From NCBI RefSeq assembly GCF_018918345.1, contig NZ_JAHLQI010000003.1:62001-126000 (forward strand): 64,000 nt of DNA, given 5' to 3'. The position numbers and the translations under genes were made by a program. The notes beneath the pieces are model-generated. The model did no database searches. It worked only from the letters and a program-made list of their open reading frames with translations, and was not told the DNA's origin. The stretch is from Butyricicoccus intestinisimiae (lineage in GTDB: Bacteria > Bacillota > Clostridia > Oscillospirales > Butyricicoccaceae). Of this stretch, positions 43,010 to 51,405 are shown one piece after another. Within the stretch, counting starts at the first letter, position 1, and each line of letters opens with the position of its first letter.

Positions 43010-44359
43010 ATGTATCATTTTAATCCGCAGGAAGATATTCAGACGAAATATATTGTCTTTGCCGGTCCGGGCGGTTCCGGAAAGACCTCTGCAGCTTGTG
43101 CGGCGGCGGTCTCTCTGGCAGACCATGGACACCGCACCTTGTTCATCGGAACCGATGCCATCAGCCATTTGTCCGAGCTGTTTGATATGCAGCTGACGAC
43201 ACCGACCACCACGGTTCCTCAAATCCCCAAGCTGGACATCATGGCGATTGATCCGCTGCAGGATTTTGAGCATGTATTTTTACAGCTGGAGCAGTTTCTG
43301 ATGAATCCGAAAAATCGGTTCCGATATTCGTATGTCATTGCGGATATCTGGGACACGGAATGGATGCTGCAGGAGCTGCGTTCTCCGCTGTTTTCCGATC
43401 ATCACGAATTGATGGATGTGCTGACCAATCCGAGTCAGACCAGCGCATTTCTCGTCTCGCGCCCGCTGACAACGGAATTTTGCAAGACCGCACAGGCGGT
43501 GCAGCGCCTGCGTTCCATTGGCATCACCAATTTGCTGCTGCTCGTCAACAGTCTTGCGCTGCGGGATGACGGCGCAGCAGCCCGCATCATTTACCAATTA
43601 CAGCAAAAGGCGATCGCAGCGATGCCTGCGATTCTGTACGAGCTGCCCGCACGGCAAATTCCCATGCGTTCGTATTCCATCTCCAATACATCCAGTGTTC
43701 GTTCCTCTCTGCGAGAGGACTACTTCACATCATCTCCGGAGAGGATAGACGCCAGCGAACCGCGTCAATTGCAGGACATCGTGCATTCCATCCAAACAAA
43801 CAATCGAAAGCTCGTCATTATTCTCGGCAGCAGCGGCTCCGGCAAATCGACGCTCGCAAGAAATCTTGCGCGCAGGCTCTCGCATCAAAACAAACGCGTA
43901 CACTTGTATTCCAGCAGCAACATGCCGCTCAAGTACCTGCTGTCAGACAATCTCGTCGCGTTTCACGAGCTTTTGGAGCAGCCAAACACCGTGGTTATTT
44001 TGGATTATTCCGCCAAAGAGTATGCGCTGGGCGGCATGCGCCGCGACGGAAAGAAAATCACCACGGCACAGCATTTGCTGCCGCAGATACAGCTTATGCT
44101 CAGCGATGTGACCGAAATCATCATGGTCACAACACCGGAAAAGGAACCCGCCACGCAGGCAATGCGGATGCAGAATTTCTTACAGCATCTCGGCATCTGC
44201 ATCGACTACTGGGTTGTCAATCAATCCATTTATCCAATGAAGCCGGACAGCTCTCTGCTCAAGGCGAAAGCCAGCTTTGAAATCCCTTGGATTAACGAAA
44301 TTTGCCGCCGCAGCAACGGGCATTTTGTTCTGGTTCCTTGGGAGGATCATGCAGGCTGA
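43010..44359 (+). CDS. Tandem ArsA-like P-loop ATPase
   Basis: A 449-residue protein with two P-loop halves, as in the arsenite/guided-entry ATPase ArsA. The first half has FAGPGGSGKTSAACAAAVSL (~20-39) and TLFIGTDAISHLSELFD. The second has IILGSSGSGKSTLARNLARR near 271 and the ArsA-like stretch VTTPEKEPATQAMRMQNFLQ with WVVNQSI near 385. The signature Lys-Gly-Gly and the DTAPTGH switch are replaced in both halves. The ATG was chosen for GGGAGGGG eight bases upstream; upstream in-frame ATGs lack sites. No arsR, arsB or metal-resistance gene is nearby. ArsA ancestry is well supported; cargo or partner is unknown. Confidence 0.75.
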   Translation: MYHFNPQEDIQTKYIVFAGPGGSGKTSAACAAAVSLADHGHRTLFIGTDAISHLSELFDMQLTTPTTTVPQIPKLDIMAIDPLQDFEHVFLQLEQFLMNPKNRFRYSYVIADIWDTEWMLQELRSPLFSDHHELMDVLTNPSQTSAFLVSRPLTTEFCKTAQAVQRLRSIGITNLLLLVNSLALRDDGAAARIIYQLQQKAIAAMPAILYELPARQIPMRSYSISNTSSVRSSLREDYFTSSPERIDASEPRQLQDIVHSIQTNNRKLVIILGSSGSGKSTLARNLARRLSHQNKRVHLYSSSNMPLKYLLSDNLVAFHELLEQPNTVVILDYSAKEYALGGMRRDGKKITTAQHLLPQIQLMLSDVTEIIMVTTPEKEPATQAMRMQNFLQHLGICIDYWVVNQSIYPMKPDSSLLKAKASFEIPWINEICRRSNGHFVLVPWEDHAG

Positions 44360-44379
44360 TACTATCCTGCAATAAAACA

Positions 44380-44414
44380 AAAAGCCAGAATCGGGACATC
44401 CGATTCTGGCTTTT
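44380..44414. terminator. Bidirectional terminator between convergent genes
   Basis: Perfect 15-bp arms AAAAGCCAGAATCGG and CCGATTCTGGCTTTT with a five-base loop serve the ArsA-like gene from the left and the asparaginase gene from the right. Confidence 0.9.
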
Positions 44415-44424
44415 CTTATCTCTA

Positions 44425-45426
44425 TTATGCGTGTCTCTTTTCTGTAAACTCGCCAACGTAGCAGGTTTCCATCATCTTCTTGACTTCATCCAGCTTTTTC
44501 GTGTGGCCAAGCACCCACATCAGCTTGACAGCCGCCGCTTCAATGCTCATATCATATACCGACATCGCACCCTCACGGGCAGCCTGTACATTGACATCAT
44601 AGACACCCAGATCTACATTGCCGTACTTACACTGGGTTGCAACGAGAACGGCAACACCAAACTGCTTTGCACGCTTCAGGCACGGCAGCAGATTGCGGTT
44701 CTGATTCGGAATGCCGCCGCAGCCAAATGCTTCGAGAATGATGCCGTAATATCCCATGCCCAGCATGGATTCCAGCTGCTTCGGCTCAATGCCCGGCAGC
44801 AGCTTGAGCTGTACAACCTTAGGCTCCAGCCGTGTATCCAGCACCGGCTCACCGACCGGCGTTGGAACGCTCTGATTGAGGAACACTTCGCCGTCCTGTA
44901 CATAGCCGGCGTCACCCGCATTGATGCTGTGGAACGCATCCAGCGCGCGCGTATACATCTTCTGTGCGCGAATGCCTCGGATGATGCGTCCGCCAAATAC
45001 AACGTATACGCCCGGAATGCCGGAAACCGCCGCGTGTACAGCGTCCAGCAGGTTCTTCTTGCCATCCGTGTCCGGATCAACCATGGCGATTTGTGCGCCC
45101 GTGAAAATGACCGGCTTTTGCAGATTCTGTACCATCAGGCTCACCGCGCAAGCAGAATATGCCATCGTGTCGGTGCCATGGGTGATAATCACACCGTCGT
45201 AGGCTTCCTGTGCGTCATATACTTCCTCAGCGATGGTAATCCAGTCTTCCGGCTGTACATTGGTTCCATCCAGCTGCATGATGTCCTTACATTCCAGCTC
45301 GCAGTATTCGCGCAGCTCCGGCACCATAGAAACCAGCTGTTCTCCGGTATATACCGGCACCAGACCTGTGTCCGTATGCTCGCCGGCGATGTCTCCGCCC
45401 GTGGTCAGCATCAGAATCTTTTTCAT
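44425..45426 (-). CDS. Asparaginase-family protein with substituted nucleophile position
   Basis: A 333-residue member of the type I/II L-asparaginase family, which hydrolyses asparagine to aspartate. The N-terminal loop reads KKILMLTTGGDIAGEH, where the canonical TGGTIA supplies the nucleophilic Thr; here that position is Asp, encoded GAC. The second motif THGTDTMAYSACAVSLM is intact (about 83-100), and a Lys in RAQKMYTRAL near 175 may be the third catalytic residue. The C-terminal domain is present (GIEPKQLESMLGMGYYGII). The ATG has AAAGGAGA upstream. A promoter lies about 70 bp upstream, in an intergenic region shared with a divergent LysR gene. Function as asparaginase is therefore uncertain. 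Confidence 0.85.
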   Translation of the reverse strand: MKKILMLTTGGDIAGEHTDTGLVPVYTGEQLVSMVPELREYCELECKDIMQLDGTNVQPEDWITIAEEVYDAQEAYDGVIITHGTDTMAYSACAVSLMVQNLQKPVIFTGAQIAMVDPDTDGKKNLLDAVHAAVSGIPGVYVVFGGRIIRGIRAQKMYTRALDAFHSINAGDAGYVQDGEVFLNQSVPTPVGEPVLDTRLEPKVVQLKLLPGIEPKQLESMLGMGYYGIILEAFGCGGIPNQNRNLLPCLKRAKQFGVAVLVATQCKYGNVDLGVYDVNVQAAREGAMSVYDMSIEAAAVKLMWVLGHTKKLDEVKKMMETCYVGEFTEKRHA

Positions 45427-45496
45427 ATTCCAAGTCTCCTTTATATTTTGCAAATGACTGGCAGCTATGCTCCGGTCTTTTCTGTTTCTGCTTTTT

Positions 45497-45526
45497 ATGA
45501 TACCACAAAAAGCGCGTATCTGTAAA
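45497..45526 (-). promoter_or_regulatory. Promoter of the asparaginase-family gene
   Basis: On the minus strand TTTACA (45521-45526), an 18-bp spacer and TATCAT (45497-45502). It ends nine bases from the long inverted repeat at 45535. Confidence 0.55.
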
Positions 45527-45534
45527 GAAACAGA

Positions 45535-45612
45535 AACAAATCATTCAGACGAAGTCTCGGCTCAGCAGAAGGGAAAGGCTGAGTAAAGAGTACTTCGTCT
45601 GAATGATTTGTT
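45535..45612. repeat. 78-bp inverted repeat between divergent promoters
   Basis: Two perfect 21-bp arms (left arm AACAAATCATTCAGACGAAG plus T; right arm its exact reverse complement) flank a 36-bp centre that contains a nested CTCAGC/GCTGAG pairing. Both neighbouring genes point away from it, so it is not needed as a terminator. It could be a small non-autonomous mobile element, an operator or a cruciform-forming site. No target-site duplication is evident. Confidence 0.8.
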
Positions 45613-45704
45613 CGGGAGCATCAGCTGCACGATGCGTTCCAATTCATATTGCAGCCGAAAGGGTTTCGCAATGTAAGCGGATTTCCGCTTGTTTCAATCA
45701 CTGT

Positions 45705-45733
45705 TTGTATTATATCCAGAAACAGCATATAAA
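45705..45733 (+). promoter_or_regulatory. Promoter of the LysR-type gene
   Basis: TTGTAT (45705-45710), a 17-bp spacer and TATAAA (45728-45733). A small palindrome AAGCGG-ATTT-CCGCTT at 45675-45690 just upstream could be part of a LysR-type operator. Between 45613 and 45801 nothing else is recognised. Confidence 0.55.
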
Positions 45734-45801
45734 TCAAATATTGTTTTTTTATATTTGATATAATTAAATGCTTATGATATACTTTCCTTGGAGGTGTCCG
45801 C

Positions 45802-46752
45802 ATGTTTCGCAATATGGAATACGTATATGCTGTGTACAAAGAAATGAGCTTTTCCCGCGCCGCAGAAAAGCTGTTTATCTCACAGCCCGCGCTGAGCGCC
45901 ATGGTCAAAAAAGTAGAAAAGCGCATCGGCAGCCCGATTTTCGACCGCTCCTGTTCCCCGATTCGGCTGACCAACTGCGGCAAGGAATACATCAGCTGCA
46001 TCGAACAAATCATGGATGTGGAATACCAGTTTTCCCAATACTTAAACCAAACCGAACATCTGCTCATCGGCTCGCTGTCCATCGGCGCAAACAGCATCTT
46101 TGCGTCTTTTTTGCTGCCGTCCTGCATGACGGCATTCGCCCGTTTTTATCCCGGCATTCACGTATCTATGACCGAGGCGAACACGGATATATTGCTGGAT
46201 GCGCTCAACGCCGGAACTCTGGACATTGTTCTGGAAAACTATGATTTGCCCGAGGACATGTATGACAAGCACTATTTATTTACGGAAAATCTCGTCTTGG
46301 TCGTTCCCAAGCAGCTGCTTTCCGGAGACATGCTGACCGAGTATCAATTGGATGTCTCGCAAACCGGCAGACCCGTCAATTGGGACGATGTGCCATGCGT
46401 GCCGCTGTCCCGCTTTTCACAGCTTCCCTTTTTGGCGCTGCGTGAGGGCAACGACACCCGCACGCGCTTTGACCGGCTGTGTGCACGGTATCACCTGCAT
46501 CCGGACATCCGGTTGGAGCTGGATCAGCTGACAACCTCGTATCAGGCCGCATGCAGTGGTCTCGGCGCCGCGCTCATCAGCGAGACGATTCTGCACCACA
46601 CGCGCCAGCCGGATTCTCTGTGCTATTTCCGTCTGGACGAGGATATTTCTTCCCGCCGTGTTTATTTTTATTGCCGGAGAAAAAAGCACATCACGCGCGC
46701 GATGGAGGAATTTATTCGCATCAGCACGCAAATGACACATCCGGAACGATAA
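45802..46752 (+). CDS. LysR-family transcriptional regulator
   Basis: A 316-residue regulator. The N-terminal winged helix-turn-helix is NMEYVYAVYKEMSFSRAAEK with LFISQPALSAMVKKVEKRIG (about 5-45). An effector-binding domain of periplasmic-binding-protein type fills 90-300 (LLIGSLSIGANSIFASFLL). The ATG follows GGAGGTG. It is transcribed away from the asparaginase-family gene, so that gene is a plausible target, as LysR regulators often control divergent neighbours. The ligand is unknown. Confidence 0.92.
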   Translation: MFRNMEYVYAVYKEMSFSRAAEKLFISQPALSAMVKKVEKRIGSPIFDRSCSPIRLTNCGKEYISCIEQIMDVEYQFSQYLNQTEHLLIGSLSIGANSIFASFLLPSCMTAFARFYPGIHVSMTEANTDILLDALNAGTLDIVLENYDLPEDMYDKHYLFTENLVLVVPKQLLSGDMLTEYQLDVSQTGRPVNWDDVPCVPLSRFSQLPFLALREGNDTRTRFDRLCARYHLHPDIRLELDQLTTSYQAACSGLGAALISETILHHTRQPDSLCYFRLDEDISSRRVYFYCRRKKHITRAMEEFIRISTQMTHPER

Positions 46753-46755
46753 AAA

Positions 46756-46787
46756 AAGAACCATTCTGTTGATTCAGAATGGTTCTT
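46756..46787. terminator. Bidirectional terminator overlapping the hydrolase stop codon
   Basis: Arms of 13 bp, AAGAACCATTCTG and CAGAATGGTTCTT, with a six-base loop. The stem follows the LysR gene by three bases and contains the last codons (Glu-Pro-Phe-stop) of the convergent hydrolase gene, with a T-run beyond on the minus strand. Confidence 0.85.
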
Positions 46788-47484
46788 CTTCCAGCAATTG
46801 TTCTTCTTGTTTGATTGGATCGACTTCCAGACCGCGAATACGCGAGCAGAACTGAAAAATATCGCTGCATACGGCGAGCACAGTTCGACTGCACAGTACA
46901 TCATGTCCGCCTTCCGGATAGTAGCGAAGACTTTTGTCCGGCACATGCATCTGTTTAAAGAGATGTTCTGCATTGGACGGGTCGCATACGGTGTCATCGC
47001 GCGTCTGCAGTACCAGTACCGGACACTGCACACAGCCTGCACCCTGCTTTTTTGTCCGCCGAATCAACTGCCTGAGCTGATGACGAGCGGGCACAGCGCG
47101 CACGCCATTGATTCTCGGCTGTAAATCCGATTGGAAAATCCGATTCCACAGATGTATCTGTCGTTCAGAGACACACGGTGTGTTGACAAAAATGCTCGCA
47201 GCAGGTTTTAAATCCTGCATATGCAGCAGCAAAACACCGCCCAAAGACAAGCCAACCAGTGCAACTCTTTGGTATTGCTTGCGCAGCGCCAAATATTCCA
47301 TGCGGACACCATGAACCCAATGGTCCTTATCCAGCCGCAGTTCTTCGCTTCCAGAAGGTGTGGTCAGAAATGTGTCAATGCCGCTGTCACACATGTGATC
47401 GCGCAGAATAACGCCAGCCTGACTGCCCGCGCCAAAACCGCTGACAATGAGACAGCAGAAGTCGTTTTTGGTTTCATTCGGCAC
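46774..47484 (-). CDS. Alpha/beta hydrolase (Est30/monoacylglycerol-lipase-like)
   Basis: A 236-residue cytoplasmic serine hydrolase. The nucleophile is in VALVGLSLGGVLLLHM near residue 88. The acid is in PVLVLQTRDDTVCDPSNA near 176 and the base is His in YYPEGGHDVLCS near 205. The early block LIVSGFGAGSQAGVILRDHM resembles the HGF oxyanion strand but with Ser-Gly in place of His-Gly. I place the start at GTG 47484 because GGAGG lies nine bases upstream. Length and motif spacing resemble carboxylesterase Est30. Natural substrate unknown. Confidence 0.85.
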   Translation of the reverse strand: MPNETKNDFCCLIVSGFGAGSQAGVILRDHMCDSGIDTFLTTPSGSEELRLDKDHWVHGVRMEYLALRKQYQRVALVGLSLGGVLLLHMQDLKPAASIFVNTPCVSERQIHLWNRIFQSDLQPRINGVRAVPARHQLRQLIRRTKKQGAGCVQCPVLVLQTRDDTVCDPSNAEHLFKQMHVPDKSLRYYPEGGHDVLCSRTVLAVCSDIFQFCSRIRGLEVDPIKQEEQLLEEEPF

Positions 47485-47547
47485 GTTTTGCTTCCTCCAC
47501 ATTCGAGCAAGCCGCGTTTTGCAGCCTGCGTTCTTTTCACGTTTACC

Positions 47548-47576
47548 ATTATAGCACTCATGCCTTTCAAATGAAA
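47548..47576 (-). promoter_or_regulatory. Promoter of the hydrolase gene
   Basis: On the minus strand TTTCAT (47571-47576), a 17-bp spacer and a perfect TATAAT (47548-47553), ending 63 bp before the GTG start. Confidence 0.5.
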
Positions 47577-47676
47577 CGAACAATCTGTGAACAATTTAGC
47601 AACAGTTTGGTTACAAAAATCGCACAGGATTATGCATTTTTATGTATTTATCGTTCTTTTTCCTGCAAAAAATCAC

Positions 47677-47705
47677 AAGCCTCTTTCCAGACCGGAAAGA
47701 GGCTT
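47677..47705 (-). terminator. Terminator after aspS
   Basis: Arms AAGCCTCTTTCC and GGAAAGAGGCTT with a five-base loop, followed on the minus strand by GTGATTTTTTGC, 16 bp past the aspS stop codon. Confidence 0.87.
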
Positions 47706-47721
47706 GTTTTATGATATCAGC

Positions 47722-49527
47722 TTATTCTTCTTCACTGCTGTCCAATGCCAGCGCCAGATGCAGCTCATCCAGCTGCTTCTGATCGACAGCAGACGGGCAA
47801 GCGGTCATCAATTCGGATGCATTCTGTACCTTCGGGAAGGCAATGACATCGCGGATAGAATCCAGACCTGCCAGCAGCATGCACAGACGATCCAGACCGT
47901 ATGCCAAGCCGCCGTGCGGAGGTGCACCATACTTGAACGCGGTCAGCAGATGGCCAAAGCGCTCCTGTGCGTCCTCGTCCGAGAAGCCCAGTGCACGGAA
48001 CATGCGCGCCTGTGTCTCGGTGGAATGGATACGGATGGAACCGCCGCCCAGCTCGCAGCCGTTGAGGATGATGTCGTATGCCTTTGCGCGAACCTTTGCC
48101 GGATCGCTCTCCAGAATATCCAAATCCTCGTCCATCGGAGCGGTGAACGGATGGTGCATCGCAACATAACGATTTTCTTCTTCGCTGTACTCAAACTGCG
48201 GGAATTCAACAACCCACAGCAGCTTATAATCATGCGGATCAATGACGCCGAGACGCTTTGCCAGCTCGCAGCGCAGCGCGCCCAGAGCGGTCACAGCGGT
48301 CTGCCAATCGCTGTCAGCGACAACGAACAGCAGGTCGCCGTCCTTTGCCTGTGCCTTTGCCTTGATTGCTTCAATTTCGTCCTCAGACAGGAATTTTGCG
48401 AACGAGGAAGTCATCTTTCCGTCGGCAGCCAGCTTCATCCAAGCCAGACCCTTTGCGCGATACGTCTTGACAAAATCCTGCAGCTTGTCGATTTCCTTGC
48501 GCGGGAACTTGTCTGCGCCGCCGTTGATGTTAATCAGACGAACGGTACCGCCGTCTTCTACGGCACCCTTGAATACCTTGAACGAGCAATCCTTTGCAAT
48601 ATCAGAAATATCTACGATTTCATAGCCAAAACGCAGATCCGGCTTGTCGGAGCCGTACTTGTCCATGGCATCCTGCCACTTCATGCGCGGCAGCGGCAGC
48701 TGAATGTCCACATCCAGCACTTCCTTGAATACGCGCTTGAGGAAGCCTTCGTTGACGGCAATGACATCGTCCTGCTCAACAAAGGACATCTCCAGGTCGA
48801 TCTGGGTAAACTCCGGCTGACGGTCAGCGCGCAGATCCTCATCACGGAAGCAGCGCGTGATCTGCATATAGCGGTCAACGCCGGACAGCATGAGCAGCTG
48901 CTTGTACTGCTGCGGAGACTGCGGCAGAGCATAGAACTTGCCCGGATGTACGCGGGACGGTACCAGATAGTCGCGGGCGCCTTCCGGCGTGGATTTCTGC
49001 AGCATCGGGGTCTCGATTTCCAAAAATCCCTGCTCGTCAAAATAATTGCGGGCGATCTGGGTCACGCGGTGGCGCAGAGCCAGATTGCGCTGCATGGACG
49101 GACGGCGCAGATCCAGATAGCGATACTTCAGACGCAGCTGATCGTTGACTTCCTTGTTGTCGGAAATCTCAAACGGAGTGGTCTCCGACTTGGACAGCAC
49201 ACGAATATCCGTAACGGCAATCTCTACTTCGCCGGTCGGCATCTTCTTGTTGATGGCGTTGGCATCACGCAGAACAACCTTGCCGCGGATTGCCAGCACA
49301 TACTCGGTGCGCACGCCGAACGCAATATCAAACAACTCTGCATTGACGGACTTGTCAAAGGTGCACTGGATGGTACCGGTGCGGTCACGCAGCAGCAGGA
49401 ACAGGACGCCGCCGTTGTCACGGGTGCGCTCGCACCAGCCGTTTACGGTTACTTCCTTTTCTGCATCCGCTGCACGCAGCTCGCCGCACCATACGGTGCG
49501 CTTCATGCCATGAATGGATGTATTCAT
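47722..49527 (-). CDS. aspS: Aspartate--tRNA ligase
   Basis: Class II synthetase of 601 residues. The N-terminal OB-fold (VTVNGWCERTRDNGGVLFLL) binds the anticodon. Motif 2 is TRCFRDEDLRADRQPEFTQI near 215, the bacterial GAD insertion lies around 300-415, and motif 3 is GGLAYGLDRLCMLLAGLDS near 540. The ATG has GAAGAGG upstream. It follows hisS by 29 bp; hisS-aspS is a classic Firmicutes pair. Whether it is discriminating or non-discriminating for tRNA-Asn cannot be judged here. Confidence 0.97.
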   Translation of the reverse strand: MNTSIHGMKRTVWCGELRAADAEKEVTVNGWCERTRDNGGVLFLLLRDRTGTIQCTFDKSVNAELFDIAFGVRTEYVLAIRGKVVLRDANAINKKMPTGEVEIAVTDIRVLSKSETTPFEISDNKEVNDQLRLKYRYLDLRRPSMQRNLALRHRVTQIARNYFDEQGFLEIETPMLQKSTPEGARDYLVPSRVHPGKFYALPQSPQQYKQLLMLSGVDRYMQITRCFRDEDLRADRQPEFTQIDLEMSFVEQDDVIAVNEGFLKRVFKEVLDVDIQLPLPRMKWQDAMDKYGSDKPDLRFGYEIVDISDIAKDCSFKVFKGAVEDGGTVRLININGGADKFPRKEIDKLQDFVKTYRAKGLAWMKLAADGKMTSSFAKFLSEDEIEAIKAKAQAKDGDLLFVVADSDWQTAVTALGALRCELAKRLGVIDPHDYKLLWVVEFPQFEYSEEENRYVAMHHPFTAPMDEDLDILESDPAKVRAKAYDIILNGCELGGGSIRIHSTETQARMFRALGFSDEDAQERFGHLLTAFKYGAPPHGGLAYGLDRLCMLLAGLDSIRDVIAFPKVQNASELMTACPSAVDQKQLDELHLALALDSSEEE

Positions 49528-49556
49528 AAAAAACCTCTTCCTTTTATCTTGGATAT

Positions 49557-50822
49557 TTATGCCATGACAACAGCAGCAATTGCCTCTGCCGTCAATTCTG
49601 TCTCTGTCTGTTCGCCGGTTTCCATGTTCTTGACGCGCAGCACCTTGCTCTCCAGCTCGCCATCACCGATAACGGCAGAGAAACGCGCGCCGATGCGATC
49701 CGCATGCTTCATTTGTGCACGCAGTCCGCGGCCGACCAGATCGCGCTCTGCAGATACACCGAGCTGACGCAGGTCATATACCAACTTCTGCACCGGACGA
49801 TCCGCCTCGTCACCCAGCGGCGCCAGATAGATATCCGCCTTCGGCGGCTCCGGGAACGGCGCGTCGACAGCTTCCATCACCATAATCAGACGCTCCAGAC
49901 CGCAGCCAAAGCCCATGCCCGGTGTTGCCTGGCCGCCCAGCTGGGAAATCAGACCGTCATACCGGCCGCCGCCGCAAATCGTGCCCTGCGCGCCGATATT
50001 GGTGGAAACGAACTCAAAGACCGTCTTGGTATAGTAGTCCAGACCGCGAACGATGTTGGTGTCAATTTCATACGCAATGCCCATATCGTCCAGATAGGTC
50101 TTTACTTTTTCAAAATGCTCACGGCAGTCATCACACAGATAATCCAGCGCAATCGGCGCGTCTGCTGCCACCTTCTTGCAGGATTCCTGCTTGCAGTCGA
50201 GAATACGCATCGGGTTGCGATCCAGACGGTTCAGGCAGTCCTCACACAGACAGTCCTTGTGCTGGTTGAGATAGCCCTTGAGCATGTCATAGTACTTCGG
50301 GCGGCAGTTCGGGCAGCCAATCGAGTTGATGTGCACCTTTACCTCGGTGATGCCCAGACGCTTGAGCGCGGTATCTGCCAGAGAGATGATCTCCGCATCG
50401 GTTGCCGGTGTCGGTGCGCCAAAACATTCCACGCCGAACTGATGATGCTCGCGCAGACGACCCTTCTGTACATTTTCGTAGCGATAATTCGGCACGATGT
50501 AGTATGCCTTGAACGGAAGTCCCTTTGCATACAGGGAATTTTCCAGATATGCACGGACTGTGGAGGAAGTTCCTTCCGGACGCAGAGTTACGGAGCGTCC
50601 GCCTTTATCGGTAAACGTGTACATTTCCTTCTGTACAACGTCTGTTGTGTCACCGATGCCACGGTTAAACAGCTCCGTGTGCTCAAAATTCGGGAAGCGA
50701 ATTTCCTCAAAACCATACTCCATCGCAATGGTTCGCAGTACGCCTTCCACATAATGCCATTTGTATACCTCGGACGGTACAATATCCTTGGTGCCCTTCG
50801 GGGCTTTGATGAGTTCAGCCAT
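49557..50822 (-). CDS. hisS: Histidine--tRNA ligase
   Basis: Class II synthetase of 421 residues. The start APKGTKDIVPSEVYKW, motif 2 VPNYRYENVQKGRLREHHQF near 110, and the histidine-specific loop VRGLDYYTKTVFEFVS near 258 are all clear. The C-terminal anticodon domain begins near 330. The ATG follows AAAGGAA. The leader of about 80 bases after the mgsA terminator is too short for a typical T-box, and none is visible. Confidence 0.97.
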   Translation of the reverse strand: MAELIKAPKGTKDIVPSEVYKWHYVEGVLRTIAMEYGFEEIRFPNFEHTELFNRGIGDTTDVVQKEMYTFTDKGGRSVTLRPEGTSSTVRAYLENSLYAKGLPFKAYYIVPNYRYENVQKGRLREHHQFGVECFGAPTPATDAEIISLADTALKRLGITEVKVHINSIGCPNCRPKYYDMLKGYLNQHKDCLCEDCLNRLDRNPMRILDCKQESCKKVAADAPIALDYLCDDCREHFEKVKTYLDDMGIAYEIDTNIVRGLDYYTKTVFEFVSTNIGAQGTICGGGRYDGLISQLGGQATPGMGFGCGLERLIMVMEAVDAPFPEPPKADIYLAPLGDEADRPVQKLVYDLRQLGVSAERDLVGRGLRAQMKHADRIGARFSAVIGDGELESKVLRVKNMETGEQTETELTAEAIAAVVMA

Positions 50823-50901
50823 AAATGGTTATTCCTTTCCGGCGCACGGCACGCGCCGCCGCCCTTTGTTTCTGCTGCGAACAAATCACAGTGACGAAAA
50901 A

Positions 50902-50925
50902 CAGGCGGTCTTGGAAAACCGCCTG
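50902..50925 (-). terminator. Terminator of minD-mgsA
   Basis: Arms CAGGCGGT and ACCGCCTG with an eight-base loop, followed on the minus strand by TTTTTCG. It ends the minD-mgsA unit before hisS. Confidence 0.85.
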
Positions 50926-50947
50926 ATTCTTTTTTCTTTTGTCGCCG

Positions 50948-51358
50948 TTATCTCTTCGGCTTCGGGTTGACGATATCGCGCCAATCCAAATCGCCGCGAT
51001 CCAGACCAAGAACCAGCATTTCCGCCGTTGCAACATTGGTTGCAATCGGGATGTTGTGCATGTCGCACAGTCGGATCAGGGAATGCAGATCCGGCTCGTA
51101 CTCGCTGTTGGAGTTCGGGTCACGGAAGAACAGCACCATGTCAATCTCGTTGTACGATACACGAGCACTAATCTGCTGCTCACCGCCCTGCATGCCCGCA
51201 AGATACCGTTCAATCTTCAGACCGGTAGCATCTGCCACCAGCTTACCCGTCGTTCCTGTCGCGCAAAGATTATGCTTGGACAGAATTCCGCAGTATGCCA
51301 TACAGAACTGAATCATCAGTTCCTTTCTTTTATCATGTGCAATCAGTGCAATATTCAA
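50948..51358 (-). CDS. mgsA: Methylglyoxal synthase
   Basis: Converts dihydroxyacetone phosphate to methylglyoxal and phosphate, a bypass that frees phosphate when sugar phosphates accumulate. The 136-residue protein contains IALIAHDKRKELMIQF, the phosphate-binding CATGTTGKLVADATGL, the QGGEQQISARVSYNEIDMVL block and the catalytic Asp in FFRDPNSNSEYEPDL. The start is TTG at 51358 with AAGGAGGG upstream. It follows minD by 47 bp, an arrangement seen in other Clostridia. Confidence 0.95.
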   Translation of the reverse strand: MNIALIAHDKRKELMIQFCMAYCGILSKHNLCATGTTGKLVADATGLKIERYLAGMQGGEQQISARVSYNEIDMVLFFRDPNSNSEYEPDLHSLIRLCDMHNIPIATNVATAEMLVLGLDRGDLDWRDIVNPKPKR

Positions 51359-51405
51359 GTTCAGACACCCTCCTTACCGGTCTTTCGCTGCTTTTCACTT
51401 CTTAT

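Noticed and set aside
45535-45612. Reading the long inverted repeat as a transcription terminator.
   Set aside because: Both flanking genes are transcribed away from it and there is no adjacent T-tract.
50823-50947. Possible T-box leader before hisS-aspS.
   Set aside because: The leader is short, contains the mgsA terminator, and no T-box consensus element or specifier hairpin is seen.
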